Assembly (NCBI RefSeq): GCF_902635505.1
Contig: NC_045428.1
Location: 431,931,106 to 431,995,105 of the forward strand
Reading direction: 5' to 3'
Length of the DNA stretch: 64,000 nt
From: Sarcophilus harrisii
Taxonomy: Eukaryota; Chordata; Mammalia; Dasyuromorphia; Dasyuridae
In this document: piece after piece, positions 22,916 to 34,163 of the stretch
Position numbering within the stretch: position 1 is the stretch's first letter
Layout of the letters: each line of letters starts with the position of its first letter
The notes under the pieces: generated by a model
Told to the model about the DNA's origin: nothing
Seen by the model: only the letters and a program-made list of their open reading frames with translations
Databases searched by the model: none
Translations under genes and position numbers: made by a program

Positions 22916-23915
22916 TTATCTGGAAATAGTTTTTATCCTTTTATTTTATAGATAAAGAAACTGGAATACAAAGAAGAGCCATCATTTATCCAAGGTCACA
23001 TCTTATTGTTGTTGTTCATCCTTCATTGTCACATAGTTCTTAACTGGAAAACTTGGAATCAGAATCCAGATATTCCAATTCCTGTCTATGACTCTATGTT
23101 CAACAATCAAAGCCATATTCTTAAGGAATTCCATTCTGTTGGCTCTGGTTAGTGCATTCAAGAGGTCTACCTTATTCTGAATTCCAGTCTGGCATTCTAG
23201 GATACTAATCACCCTAGTCCATGGGGAATTTAACTTAGTAGATATCTAGCTGGATTTCTAGACCTTGTTTTCCTGTAGAGATTAAAGAAAATACTAAATT
23301 TACATAGCAATAAAGAAATTACATTTACAACAGTCTTAATTTTACCTCTGTAGATGAACTAAGCACTGAGTCTTTATTTCTGTCCTAGCAAATGGAAAGA
23401 TATAAAATCAAGTTTCAAAAGGTCCCAACATTATTATTCATGACAAAACCAATTTTACACCAAGACTTTAGTGTAATGTATTACACACATGTATTATTCA
23501 TAATAGTAATGTTAATTCTCTAGATCAACAGATTAGAAAACTATCAATGCTTACAGAATGTTGATATGTTAAGTCACAGTTTTTCTAACAAATGTCAAAC
23601 ATAATGAATGCTATACTTCAGATATAATATTCCATACTTTGCCTCAGTTTCTTTCTCTATAAAATGAGTTGTAGTGGATCATGCCCCATGATTATACCAA
23701 TGATTCTGCAAATCAGCAAATGATTTATATACCTAGTTGAATTGGTCTTGATTGAATGAAACTTTTGAAACAAGTTTCAAAGTATTGATCTGATCTAAAT
23801 TCCAAATTAGAAATTAGAAAAAATTTTATTCTAAAATGTGATTTTAATGACACTGCTCTCTTTGAGTTCTCCTCCTAACTATCTTATCTATCTTATTTAT
23901 GGATTACTAGTACTA
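22916..23915. other. Unassigned intergenic sequence
   Basis: Possible MIR scraps only (23636-23670). Nothing else recognised. Confidence 0.5.
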
Positions 23916-23984
23916 CTTACTCCTCCTCCTCCTCCTCCTCCTTCTCCTCTTTCTCCTCTTCCTCTTCCTCCTCCTCCTCCTCCT

Positions 23985-24050
<66 letters not shown>

Positions 24051-24300
24051 TTACTACTACTACTATCAGCACTCCTCCTCCTCCTCCTCCTCCTCCTCTT
24101 CTTCTTTCTTCTTCTTTTCTTCTTTTTCTTCTCTTCCTCTTTCTCCTCCTTCTCTTCTTCCTCCTCCTTTTTTTCCCTCCTCTCTTCTCTCGTCTCCTCT
24201 TTTCTCCTCTCTTCTTGGCCCCTTTCTTCTCCTTCCCTCCTTTTCTCTTATCTTTTTTCCTCTCCTCTCTTCTCTTCCCTGCCCTTGCATCCCATCCCCT
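23916..24300 (+). repeat. Compound triplet-repeat tract (CTC)n (TAC)n (CTC)n
   Basis: CTC/TCC units (about 23921-23983), then about 27 TAC/ACT units (about 23984-24067) with one TAT interruption, then CTC/TTC-rich pyrimidine sequence. ORFs of L or V runs across it are repeat artefacts. Confidence 0.95.
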
Positions 24301-24727
24301 CATCTCTTCTCCTTTCCTATTATCCTCCTATATTATTTCACTTATATTGATAATCTTGTCAGTTCCCATAGATTGAATTATCTCAGTACAAATAATTCTC
24401 AGATTCATTTGTCCAGCCTTAGCTTCTCTCATAACTTCTAGTCTCAAAATCTGTCTAGTGGACATTTCAAACAGTTTGTCCTGTAGACATCTTAAATTCA
24501 ACATGTCCAAAGCTGAACTCATTATTTTCTACCCTCAAAATTTCCTATTACTATAAAAGAGCACCATCATCTTCTCTGTCACCCAGACTCACTCCCTCAA
24601 AGGCTACAGTACTGGAGTTTATAACCTTTCTGTCATCTGTGATTCCTCATTTTCCATACCCAATCAGTTGTCAAATTCTGTGGTTTTTACCTTTGTAACA
24701 TCTCTCATTTATAAGTCCTCTTCTTTC

Positions 24728-25382
24728 TTTCTTTTTTTTAAATAGCCTTTTATTTACAGGTTATATGTATGGGTAACTTTACAGCATTGACAATTGCCAA
24801 ACCTTTTGTTCCAATTTTTCCCCTCCTTCCCCCCACCCCCTCCCCCAGATGGCAAGATGACCAATATATGTTAAATATATTAAAGTATAAATTAAATACA
24901 CAATAAGTATACATGACCAAACCATTATTTTGCTGTACAAAAAGAATCAGACTCTGAAATATTGTACAATTAGCCTGTGAAGGAAATCCAAAATGCAGGT
25001 GGGCAAAAATATAGGGATTGGGAATTCAATGTAATGGTTCTTAGTCATCTCCCAGAGTTCTTTCGCTGGGCGTAGCTGGTTCAGTTCATTACTGCTCTAC
25101 TGGAACTGATTTGGTTGATCTCATTGCTGAGGATGGCCAGGTCCATCAGAACTGGTCATCATATAGTATTGTTGTTGAAGTGTATAATGATCTCCTGGCC
25201 CTGCTCATTTCACTTGGCATCAGTTCGTGTAAATCTCTCCAGGCCTTTCTGAAATCATCCTGTTGGTCATTTTTTACAGAATAATAATATTCCATAATAT
25301 TCATATACCACAATTTATTCAGCCATTCTCCAACTGATGGGCATCCACTCAGTTTCCAGTTTCTGGCCACTACAAAGAAGGC
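24728..25382 (-). mobile_element. Young 5'-truncated L1
   Basis: A complete L1 3' end, A tail at the left, ORF2 C-terminus to the right. It is flanked by perfect 11-bp target duplications CCTCTTCTTTC (24717-24727 and 25383-25393). The minus frame 25370-25146 is still open and reads WKLSGCPSVGEWLNKLWYMN and MEYYYSVKNDQQDDF, the ORF2 C-terminal region. Low divergence relative to its neighbours suggests a recent insertion. Confidence 0.9.
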
Positions 25383-26156
25383 CCTCTTCTTTCCTCTGAT
25401 ACTACCATTATGATGGTGCAGACCCTAATTAATCACTCATGCCAGGATTATTGCAAAAGCTTTCTGCTTGTCTTCTCTCCCACTCAAGTCCTTCCCTCAC
25501 ACATCTGTCAAAATGATCTTAAGCACAGGTCTGACCATGTAATCTGCCCTTCCCTAGCCCACTCCATCCCATCCAGTCTCTCCTTCTTAGCTCCAGGATC
25601 AAGTAGAAAATCTTGTTTGGCTTCTACCATCATAACCTGACCTTTCCTGGCCTTTCCTGTCTTCTTATACCTTACTCCTCCCTCCCTCCCTGCTCACTAC
25701 GTGCTCCAAAATCCAGTAACACTGGCTTTCTTGTCATTCCTTAACAAGACACTCCTTACACTGGATATATCCCCCATCTTTGGAACTCTCTTCCTCCTCA
25801 TTTTTAGCTCTGAACTTCCTTGACTTCCTTCAAGTCTTAGGAAATGTTCCCCCATCTGCAAAAATTATTTCCCAGTTCTCTTTTTTTTTTGGGGGGGGGG
25901 GAGAGAAGCGAGACCTTTTTTTTTATAAATAATAATTTTAATAATAGCTTTTTATTTCTCAAAATACATGTAAAGAGAATTTTCAACACTCACCCTTGCA
26001 AAACCTTGTGTTTCAAATTTTTCTCCCTCCCCACTCCTCTTCCTCTAGACAGCAAGTAATCCAATGTGCAATTCTTCTAAACAGATTTCCACATTTATCA
26101 AGTTGCACAAGAAAAATCAGATGAAAAGTGGAAAAGAAAAAGAAAAAAAAAGCAAA

Positions 26157-26158
26157 TG

Positions 26159-26196
<38 letters not shown>
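26157..26196 (+). repeat. (CAA)n microsatellite
   Basis: About 12 CAA units in the L1 3'UTR. Confidence 0.9.
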
Positions 26197-26485
26197 AGGT
26201 GAAAATACTATTCTGTGATACACATTCAGTCTCCAAAGTTCTCTCTGGATGTGGAGGGCTCTTTTGACTATCATAAGTCTATTGGAATTGCCTCTATCAC
26301 CTCATTGTTGAAAAGCACATCACAGTTGATCATTACATAATCTTGTTGTTGCTGTCTACCATGTTCTCTTGATTCTACTCACTTCACTTAGCATCAGTTA
26401 ATGTAAGTTTTTTCAAGCTTTTCTGAAATCAGCCAGCTCATCATTTTTTACTGAATCTTTTTCTTATAAAATAATATTCCATTAT

Positions 26486-27196
26486 TGTTGGAATCTTTAC
26501 AAACTGTTAAGCCATTAGAATTGATAGAGACAATAATTATCTAATGGTTAGGGTTATCATTGATTTGATCTTAGAAGGAGACATTTTGGGCCAGAACTTG
26601 AAACAAGGTACTAAGTACAACTGATAGAAACGATGCTTGTGTTCACACCTTTAGAGAGCTCATAGAAGCAAGAAATATTTAAATACTCATTGGAGTTCAC
26701 ATGTTTGGGAGATTTCAGGGTTTAGAAAGAGATATCTGAATTCACACCTCCCTTAATTCCTGCCTCCAGAAGGCGGAGTCAGCCTTTTACACTCAGCATA
26801 AATACAACTCCAGTGAGCCACTCAAGAGACTTATTCCGGAACATTGACTGGGGTCGGAGAGGAGCACTCTGGGAAGAAGCCTATAAGCCCTCTCTCTTGA
26901 AGGCAAGAGAGATTCATTGCATCTTCCACCTTGGTGCTGGCTGGAGTCTGAAGGACAAACATTTGGATTTGGAGACATTCGGAGGGAGCTCTTAGAACCA
27001 AGCAGAGAGACAGGCCTCAACTAACTGGGCTATTTTGGAAGGAGAAAATAAACGTTTGTATTTTTACCAGCTGGCTGCATTTTGGGTGATTATTTACTTG
27101 CAACTGAAACTAAAGCTGCCTCCAGAAAACCTCCCTGAAAAACCTGCTTTCTCCCAGAGAGAACTATTATTATTTTAAAGAACAAAAACACCAACA
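26486..27196 (+). mobile_element. Solo ERV LTR
   Basis: 711 bp with inverted ends TGTTGG/CCAACA. A TATA-like GCATAAATA lies near 26800 and an AATAAA near 27047. It is flanked by 6-bp repeats CATTAT/CATTAG (one difference), pointing to an ERVK-like element. No internal region. Sits inside an L1 that sits inside an L2. Confidence 0.75.
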
Positions 27197-27480
27197 CATT
27201 AGATTCATTTATCATAACTTATTCAACCATTCCCTAATTGATGTTTCCAGTCCTCTTTAATCTTACTGCCTTCCCTCTGTTGATCATCCCCAATTTATCC
27301 TGTATATACCTTGCTTGTAAGTAGCTGTTTTCTCCTCATTAGACTATCGCCTCCTTGAGAGCAAGGTCTACTTTTTGCCCTTTTAAAAATTCCCCAGTGC
27401 TTTGCACACAATGGATAATTAATAATTGTTTAGTGTCTGACTGACTATGATTATTTTAGTTTTTAAAAATCAGAATCAAG

Positions 27481-27628
27481 GGGGAGCTAGGTGGCCCGGT
27501 GGATAGAGCACCAGCCTGAAGTCAGAAGGACCCGAGTTCAAATTTGGCCTCAGACACTTAACACTTCCTATTTCTGTGACCCTGGGCAAGTTACTTAATC
27601 CCAATTGTTTCAGCAAAAAAAAAAAAAG
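27481..27628 (+). repeat. Marsupial tRNA-derived SINE, short form, with target duplication
   Basis: GGGGGAGCTAGGTGGCCCGG to an A-rich tail. Flanked by 14-bp target duplications AAAAATCAGAATCA at 27465-27478 and 27629-27642. A relatively young copy. Confidence 0.9.
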
Positions 27629-27693
27629 AAAAAATCAGAATCAGAAGACCCAGTTTTGAAACTGGGTCTTCTGATTCTGATTTTTTTTTTTTT
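27621..27693. repeat. Long near-perfect palindrome (hairpin)
   Basis: Arms 27628-27656 and 27658-27686 are perfect reverse complements (29 bp) around a single G at 27657. After one G/T mismatch the pairing extends to 36 bp per arm. Part of the left arm is the SINE 3' target duplication. Confidence 0.95.
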
Positions 27694-27965
27694 AGTTCTT
27701 TATGCAAATAACAACTTTTGTTAGTTTCAACTTCCTTACCTATGAAAATTATTTATACTTCTTACATACAGAAGTGGGGGTCAAAGAGAGAAAAAGTGGA
27801 AAGGACCATATAAGTGTTAGGTATTGTTATTCTAGTACACTAGAGTATAGGAAAGAATGTCATTGTAATACAACAGTAAGATTTTTATCTGAGTAATTTA
27901 AGAAATCCAAACAAATATAATAATAAAATTGATGATTTATCATCATTTGAACTAATAAAAATTTA

Positions 27966-28055
27966 GTCTTCTCTCCCACTCAAGTCCTTCCCTCACACAT
28001 CTGTCAAAATGATCTTAAGCACAGGTCTGATCATGTAATCTGCCCTTCCCTAGCC
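27966..28055 (+). repeat. Near-identical copy of an L2 segment
   Basis: 90 bp identical to 25470-25559 except one C/T difference (GGTCTGATCATG against GGTCTGACCATG). The sequences diverge abruptly on both sides. Confidence 0.95.
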
Positions 28056-29070
28056 TAGGGATCTTGGCCCTGTAATTAGATTCTGACAATTACATGTAAA
28101 TATTGTTAGACACAAATAAAATGAAATCTCTTGATTTACAAGTAAACCTGTTCATTTTTAATAATTAGATTTCACTTAGCAGCTCTCTAACCTTGGCATT
28201 TACACACAAAAAATTGATAATTATGTAAAGATTAAGGGATTAATGAAGAATATATCTCCCAAACAGAAATGATAGACAAAAGGTAAAATGACATGAAACA
28301 TGGTTCTAGTCACAGTTTAGCTATGAAATAAATTCTAATCATTATAATGTGCCTGAGCAGAGATAATTCATGTTTGGTCCTCCCCAAGTGTAATCTGACA
28401 GAACCATAATATTAGAGAAATATCAGGAAAATTAGGGGAATTCAAATTTAAAATGACTTACTTTGGGAAGGTACCCAAATTTCTAACATAAATAAAGATA
28501 AAGCAGCTCAGATTGGCAGATGAATATCCTGGACTGCCCCTGACTGGGAAAGAGCAAGAAAGGCCTCTGACCCATGGATGAGGCTAGCAAGCAGGAAACA
28601 AGAAAATTTGGGAATCCTTTTCTGAGCTGGAAGATTGAACCAAGCAAGCTTGAAATATAGGATTGAGAACTGACAAGAACCTTGGAGATCAACTAATCTA
28701 ATATGAGAAAATCATGAACTGAGAATTAAAGCAGGCTAATCAGAGTTAGGGTTAGACTAGATTAGGGTCATACAGTAAAGGAATATAGGTAGAAAAAATA
28801 AGCAGGCTTCACCAGAACAGGTAAGCCAAAATGGCAGGATGAAGATGAAAATTATCAAGAGGATGAAAATAACGGTGGCTAAGGTCAGACCACCACAGGA
28901 TTACTCCTTTGAGGAAATAGTTGTACCAATTAAGACTTGAAGCCAAATCTCACCTTTTTGCAAATTAATCTGAGAGTTCCTGGCTTAGCCTATCCTACAA
29001 TGGCCTGCTCTCACTTAAAAAAAAAAAAAAATAGCTCATTAAAAGGTATTAATCCACTGGGTTAGTGGAA
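28056..29070. other. Unassigned intergenic sequence
   Basis: Nothing recognised beyond an A run at 29017-29031. Confidence 0.5.
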
Positions 29071-29074
29071 TAAC

Positions 29075-29344
29075 TCATTTTTTTTTTTTTATTTCCTCCA
29101 AGGCTATGTTAGGAGAAAGAGCTAGTATATTGCTGAGGAGAATAAGAAACTTCCAGCTGAGCCTGAAATTCCTTAAATCTCTTGACTTTTGGCTATCTAA
29201 TGTCTCTAGGATTGGAGCTACTGTCTCTGTGATGGGATTTATTATCTGGTTGTCATATAATTTGAGGACTTGTTGACTTAATTTCATTTCATGTGTATTC
29301 TTCATGACTTTAGTTCTATCCCTTCTTGGTTTGTATGTTTCCAA
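29075..29344 (-). other. A-tailed minus-strand open frame of unknown identity
   Basis: An 89-codon frame without stops ends directly in an A run (T run on plus at 29079-29090) preceded by GGAGGAAATAAAA. The start METYKPRRDRTKVMKN and middle LKLYDNQIINPITETV do not match a family I know. An A tail right after an AATAAA-like word suggests a retroposed copy. It could equally be a chance frame in an unrecognised repeat. Confidence 0.35.
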
Positions 29345-29450
29345 ATGAGAGTCCTAACTTTTGCTTATCTTCATATGAAAATCATTTCATGTTCATTATT
29401 GTATTTGCCTATGTTGAGACATAATTTTAGCCATTTTTATATTTTTAAGG

Positions 29451-29640
29451 AGCACAAATGGTGTCATAGAGTATTGGAGTTGGAAGCCAGAAGACTCATG
29501 CTTAAATCTTCCTTCAGACACTTTCTGTGTGATCCTAGGAAATCATTTAAGCTTTCTGGGGCATGGTTTCCCTAAATACAAAATTAAAGCTTAAACTCTA
29601 TAACTCTAAGGTCCTTTTTCATCTCTAAACTCATTATTCA
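29451..29640 (+). repeat. MIR-type/tRNA SINE, degraded
   Basis: GGAGTTGGAAGCCAGAAGAC, CTTTCTGTGTGATCCTAGG, then TCTATAACTCTAAGGTCC. Confidence 0.65.
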
Positions 29641-30767
29641 AATGTGTACACTAAATTAAGCCTGTCATTCTCCCAACTCCAAAATGTTCCCAAAATTAAT
29701 TTAATTCATTTACATTTACATTACACTGTGCTCATATTTTCTGACTCTTAATTCACACTAAACCAAACTTTTATCATCATTCAGTTGCATAAAAATTTAT
29801 CAAATATAAGATCTCATTATATATATAACTGACTATACAATTTTAATTAATTTGGCAGAGCAAAACAGCATCTCAAATGGTCTCTTCCACAAAGGATTAT
29901 CCCATGCATCTTTCACCATTAGGCTCAATGAATGGTACATTAAATACCTATGCTCATCAAAACATAATAGCCCTGTCAATAAAGCCAAAAATCTGAGAAG
30001 GAACAAGAGGAAACATGATATTCAATACAAATGAGAACTGAAAGGCTCAGAGTTAGAGACAGGAAAAGCAAAGGAAGAAAGATGACTGAATTGAATTGAA
30101 AAAACTTTTGTACTGGCTTACACTTCGTCACTTCACTAGTGATGAGTTAGTCACAACAAGGAGTGATTTGAGGTCCAAAATGGTGACAGGGCACAGAATG
30201 GAAAAGGTACTATCTTTAATACCTAATTGGTCAAATTTGTTCTGAAATTAATTATAGCATGGTCTTACTTACAGTGAGATATACTCTCTTATTAAGGTAG
30301 TAGCAAATTAGAACTTAATGCAAGTCAAGTTTTCTTTTCAACTTTAAGAGGAATAGAGAACCGGACTGAAAATTTCAAGAATCTTTTATTTGGTGACTGG
30401 ATCTATTAGATAGTATAAGTTAGGAACATCAGTTGGGAGCAATGCTATATTTTCTGTGCCATTAGGAGGACTGACTAAATGAACTAAACTGTTGTTTTTT
30501 TGTTTTCCTAAAAGTCCTGGGTTTGGGGACTCAGAATAGATGCTTTAGTATTTGTTGGTTCCTCCCTTTATTATTTATGGGTTTATTAAAAATTATATAT
30601 AATAATCAAGGATATCTACTGTTCTGTGGGGAGCCAATTATGTTTCTGCTGAGGAACATAACTCGTCTCCAATGAGAGGTAGCAAGTTAAGGAAGAGGAT
30701 GGGATGTTCCCAATGAGTAGGAACTTAGAGCTGTTCTCATTGGATAAATTCACACTAACCACACTCA
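29641..30767. other. Unassigned intergenic sequence
   Basis: Nothing recognised. Confidence 0.5.
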
Positions 30768-30965
30768 TATATTGTTGTTTGTCCTTCATTCTCAAAGAGG
30801 ATCACGACATTAGGGAGATGATGCCATTATGTGCCAAATAAATTGGATTTAAATGAGGCAGAGTTATGCAAAGTCACTTTCTCCTCTGGAGCCATCTGAG
30901 TCCAGTGGCTAGAAATAGATCAGGATGGCTAGAAATGGCCCCAAATGCAGTGGAAGACCTTGGCT
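30768..30965 (+). repeat. Marsupial interspersed repeat (unnamed here)
   Basis: Contains TTGTTGTTTGTCCTTCATTC, GAGGATCACGACATTAGGGA, GGAGCCATCTGAGTCCAGTG. I recognise it as a common marsupial repeat but cannot name the family with confidence. Confidence 0.55.
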
Positions 30966-31440
30966 TTTTTAACTAAAGTCTAATAGATTTCACTTTGACT
31001 GAGGTAATCCCCAATCAGTGATTAAAGCTACTCAAGAAATGGAGCAAAGAATGGCTAAGGTAAAAAAAAAAAAAATTAGTCCACTCTGGGAAGGGAAGAT
31101 TCTCAGGGTTTCTGTCCAAAACAGAAACAATTATTTACATTCATTCTGAGCCAATTTGGGACCAAATGATGACTGGTTATTTGGTGTTGGGGCTGGCCTG
31201 GGACCTACATCAGATAAGAGACTGAGCTAGAGGATATGTGGCCTAACATCTGAGCATTACAGAGAGGTTGGCAACTCCTTTGTACCATCCCTCAGGTGAC
31301 TGAGCCCAGAATTTGAATAGGAAAAGGTGAGTGATTACCAATGCCTCCTGGTGAATGTAGGTGCATATGCATATAAATGTGTACCTGTGTGTATATAAAT
31401 GTGTTTCTATGTATGTGGATGAAATATATGTGGAAATGAA
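30966..31440. other. Unassigned intergenic sequence
   Basis: Nothing recognised; becomes TG/TA-rich near 31370. Confidence 0.5.
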
Positions 31441-31560
31441 AGAAAGCCACTCCATTATATGTATGTATGTATACATGTATATGCATACATATATACATAC
31501 ACACACATAAATATATTATGTATGCATATATCTGTGTATACATATGTATATATAAAAATC
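31441..31560 (+). repeat. Degenerate TATG/TACA simple repeat
   Basis: Alternating TATGTATG, ATACATAC and related words; a weaker similar patch lies at 31805-31860. Confidence 0.8.
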
Positions 31561-31640
31561 ATGAGATATGATACCACATTAATTACAATTATAAATACCA
31601 CATTAATTATAGTGATAAATTTCTTTCCACAATATATAAT

Positions 31641-31789
31641 CTGATAAGATACAGTTTCTGAATAAATGTCTTTCAACATGCATTACATTTGTAAGGTTTC
31701 TCTCTGGTGTTGAAGAAGACTGCTTCTACAAATAAAAGTTTTTCCACATAGATTACACTTTCTAGTGTAAAAATCTCTGATGACCAATA
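31641..31789 (-). pseudogene. C2H2 zinc-finger gene fragment
   Basis: The minus strand shows a finger core CNLCGKTFICRSSLLQHQR (C-X2-C-X12-H) and, further 3', the linker/finger start REKPYKCNAC followed by a stop codon and KTFIQK. An incomplete HQR start precedes the first finger. Both inter-finger linkers have short deletions that shift the frame and remove the last histidine and most of the HTGEKP sequence. It is a small relic of a KRAB-type zinc-finger gene, perhaps retroposed. No intact finger pair remains. Confidence 0.65.
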
Positions 31790-31860
31790 TATATAAAGTC
31801 ATACTTATATACATACATATGTATGTGTATCTGTATACACATATATGTGGACATACACAT

Positions 31861-32449
31861 AAATATATTATTCAAAAATCCTCTCTGGTCATTATTATTA
31901 AAAAAGTTATATAACATGGGGAAAAAAATGATCAGTAAATAGATTCATCACTCTCTTGGAGTGGATCCAGTACAGAGTCAAGTTGAAGTGCAGTTCCCTA
32001 TAGGTAGTAAAGTCCTCCTGGACTTCCATTTGTTCCCATTTGCAAATGCAAATTATTTATTTTATATATATTTATTTGTAAATGCATATTATATTTGTTT
32101 GTATTAAGTCCTGGAACAGTATCGAGTTGATGACATCTATACTCACTCAGGGGATTAAGTTATTTATCCACATAGAAAAATCAAGTGAATGAAGAATGCT
32201 TACTTGATCAGTGAGACAGACAATCTGTGGAGATAATCCATAAACATGTATACTTTGGACCAACTGCAAATGACAGACAAAGAGTAGGATAGAAAAAGTC
32301 AAAGGAAGAAAGCAAACTGCAAAGTTCTTGTAAATAAGCCCAAGTTCTTCCCTGAGAAATGGTCTCTCTTTTTAATATCTTGCTCTGTTGTATGTCTTAT
32401 AGGGAAAACTAATCTCCAGAAAATTTAAAATGAGTATAATTGCAAGCCT
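31861..32449. other. Unassigned intergenic sequence
   Basis: Nothing recognised. Confidence 0.5.
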
Positions 32450-32834
32450 GAGGGAGTGGTATCATAGTGTTGTCCTCTATAATAATGCAGAAAATAGGAG
32501 GAGAGGTGGATTAGGGGCAAAGATACTGAGTTTTGATCATAGTAAGCTTAAAATATCTACCAGATATCCAATTTGAGATGTCTGAAAAGTATTTAGAGAT
32601 GTGAGATCAGAGTAGTAAGAGAAGACTTGAGAATCATCAGCATAGACATAGTAATTAAATCCATTGGAGCTAATGAGATCACCAAGTGAAGTAATATAGA
32701 GGGAGAAGAAGAGATTGAAACTAAGCAGAAGAGTGGGGATAAGAGTAGTCAGATGAAAAGGGATAGAGTAGAATTGCTCAAATAGGTAGAGGGGTTATTT
32801 ATCCTTGATAAGAAATAAGGTCACCTCATCATGT

Positions 32835-33296
32835 TATGGGTAGCCAAGAAAACTAAACTCCATTTTGTTTGCACTTCCTCTATCTGATGCTGCTGGTACT
32901 GCAACCTCCATCCTGTCACCTTCCTTACTGCTGAAATAGCCAGGACTAACCTGTCCCTTAGGGCTGTGTTCCAAGAGGTCGCTAACCTGGAGAGTTTGAT
33001 CGTATCACCACCACCTCCACTCTACTTTCCTGTTACAGCCCAGCAAACAGTCCTGTCCAATCCCTTATTCCTGCCCTGCAAGCCTCCAGCAACAGTCCTG
33101 AAAGCCTGAGATATCCTGTATCCAATTTACCTCTTGCCTAAATCAAAAGCTATATAAGTTTTACCTTTTGTTTCATTTGGTGAGTCTTTGTTGGTAATAG
33201 TGGGGAAATAACGCTCGCCAGTCCCTAAATTTATGGTATTGAGTTTGGGTGTATTGGTTCTGGCTTGGATTTTGGTTTGTGGCAGCAGCTAAAATT
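32835..33296 (+). mobile_element. Probable solo ERV LTR
   Basis: Begins TGTTATGGGTAGCCAAGAAA, has TATA-like GCTATATAAG at about 33149, and ends near ATTTTACCCA. Antisense L2 sequence lies on both sides. The 3' boundary and any target duplication are uncertain. Family looks class I-like (inference). Confidence 0.55.
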
Positions 33297-34163
33297 TTAC
33301 CCACAACTTGATTCAGGGTGAAGGAGATAGGAGCAGACGGCATTGACTGAAAAGAGATGAGGAATAGAGCACAAAAGAGTTCCTTGTGAACAGCCTCAAT
33401 TTTTTCTGTAAAATATGAAGTAAGAACTCTGATGAGAGAGGGGAGAGGAGAGAGAATCATGGAAGGTTTGAGGAGAGATGAAAAGTGGAAGAGTCACTGT
33501 GGAATGGGAGAGTTGATTAGGAAGATGTAGTAGGATTGCCTAGCAGCAGTTAGGGCTCAGTTGATGTTATAAAACATAAATTTGTAGTGGACCCAATAGA
33601 AAGTGTTATTTTCTCCACCATTCAGCAGCACAGTATAGATACAAAAACTAGGAATGAACAGTGGAAGGGATCCAAGGTTGAGGTTTTGCTAAGTGTAATT
33701 AGCAATATGATAAGAGAGAGGAATTTAAGAGAAGAGGATAATGTACGATTGTTTAATTGACTCCTAAGGAGACAAGATGGAAACAAGTGGCTAGAACAGA
33801 GAAGAAAGCTGGGAGAGAAGAGAGGGCTCAAAGGATTGGAGGTCATTGGTGGTGATGAAGGTTAGGGTAATGAAAACTAAGGGAAAGGGAAAAGCCAATA
33901 GATTAAGACCAGTTAAAGGGATTTCAGAATTCACTGAAGTGACATCATTGTGTGTAACTAAGGTGAAGTGGAGAAACAGCTCATGGAAGAAAAGTAGATT
34001 CAGGAACTGAATGATTAAGGTATTTGAAGAATAATTATTTATGTTGTAGTCCCCAAGTGTGAAGGCGGAGTTGGGGAGGACTGAAAATTTTAAGGAAGAT
34101 ATCTAATTGTAGAAGGAAGGGGGGGGTAACCTAGTCCTCTGTAGATAATCACTACCAGGATTT

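Larger units (their letters stand above)
25884..27243 (-). mobile_element. L1 3' end, split by an LTR
   Basis: Antisense L1 3'UTR and ORF2 end at 25884-26485 and 27197-27243. Flanked by 15-bp target duplications (25869-25883 and 27244-27258, two differences). Contains poly-G and poly-T runs at the left and a (CAA)n run at 26157-26196. Confidence 0.8.
24340..27450 (+). mobile_element. L2 LINE copy interrupted by two L1s and an LTR
   Basis: Colinear L2 parts at 24340-24727, 25383-25880 and 27244-27450: AATTCAACATGTCCAAAGCT, GATCTTAAGCACAGGTCTGA, CTTCAAGTCTTAGGAAATGT, then the 3' end CCTTGAGAGCAAGGTCTAC and AGTGCTTTGCACACAATGG. The intervening pieces have their own target duplications. Confidence 0.75.

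Noticed and set aside
23838-24350. 170-codon plus frame and overlapping minus frames of L, V or E/R/K runs
   Set aside because: Products of the (CTC)n and (TAC)n tract.
31243-31679. Frames rich in Y, C, I and H (up to 87 codons)
   Set aside because: Come from the TATG/TACA simple repeat.
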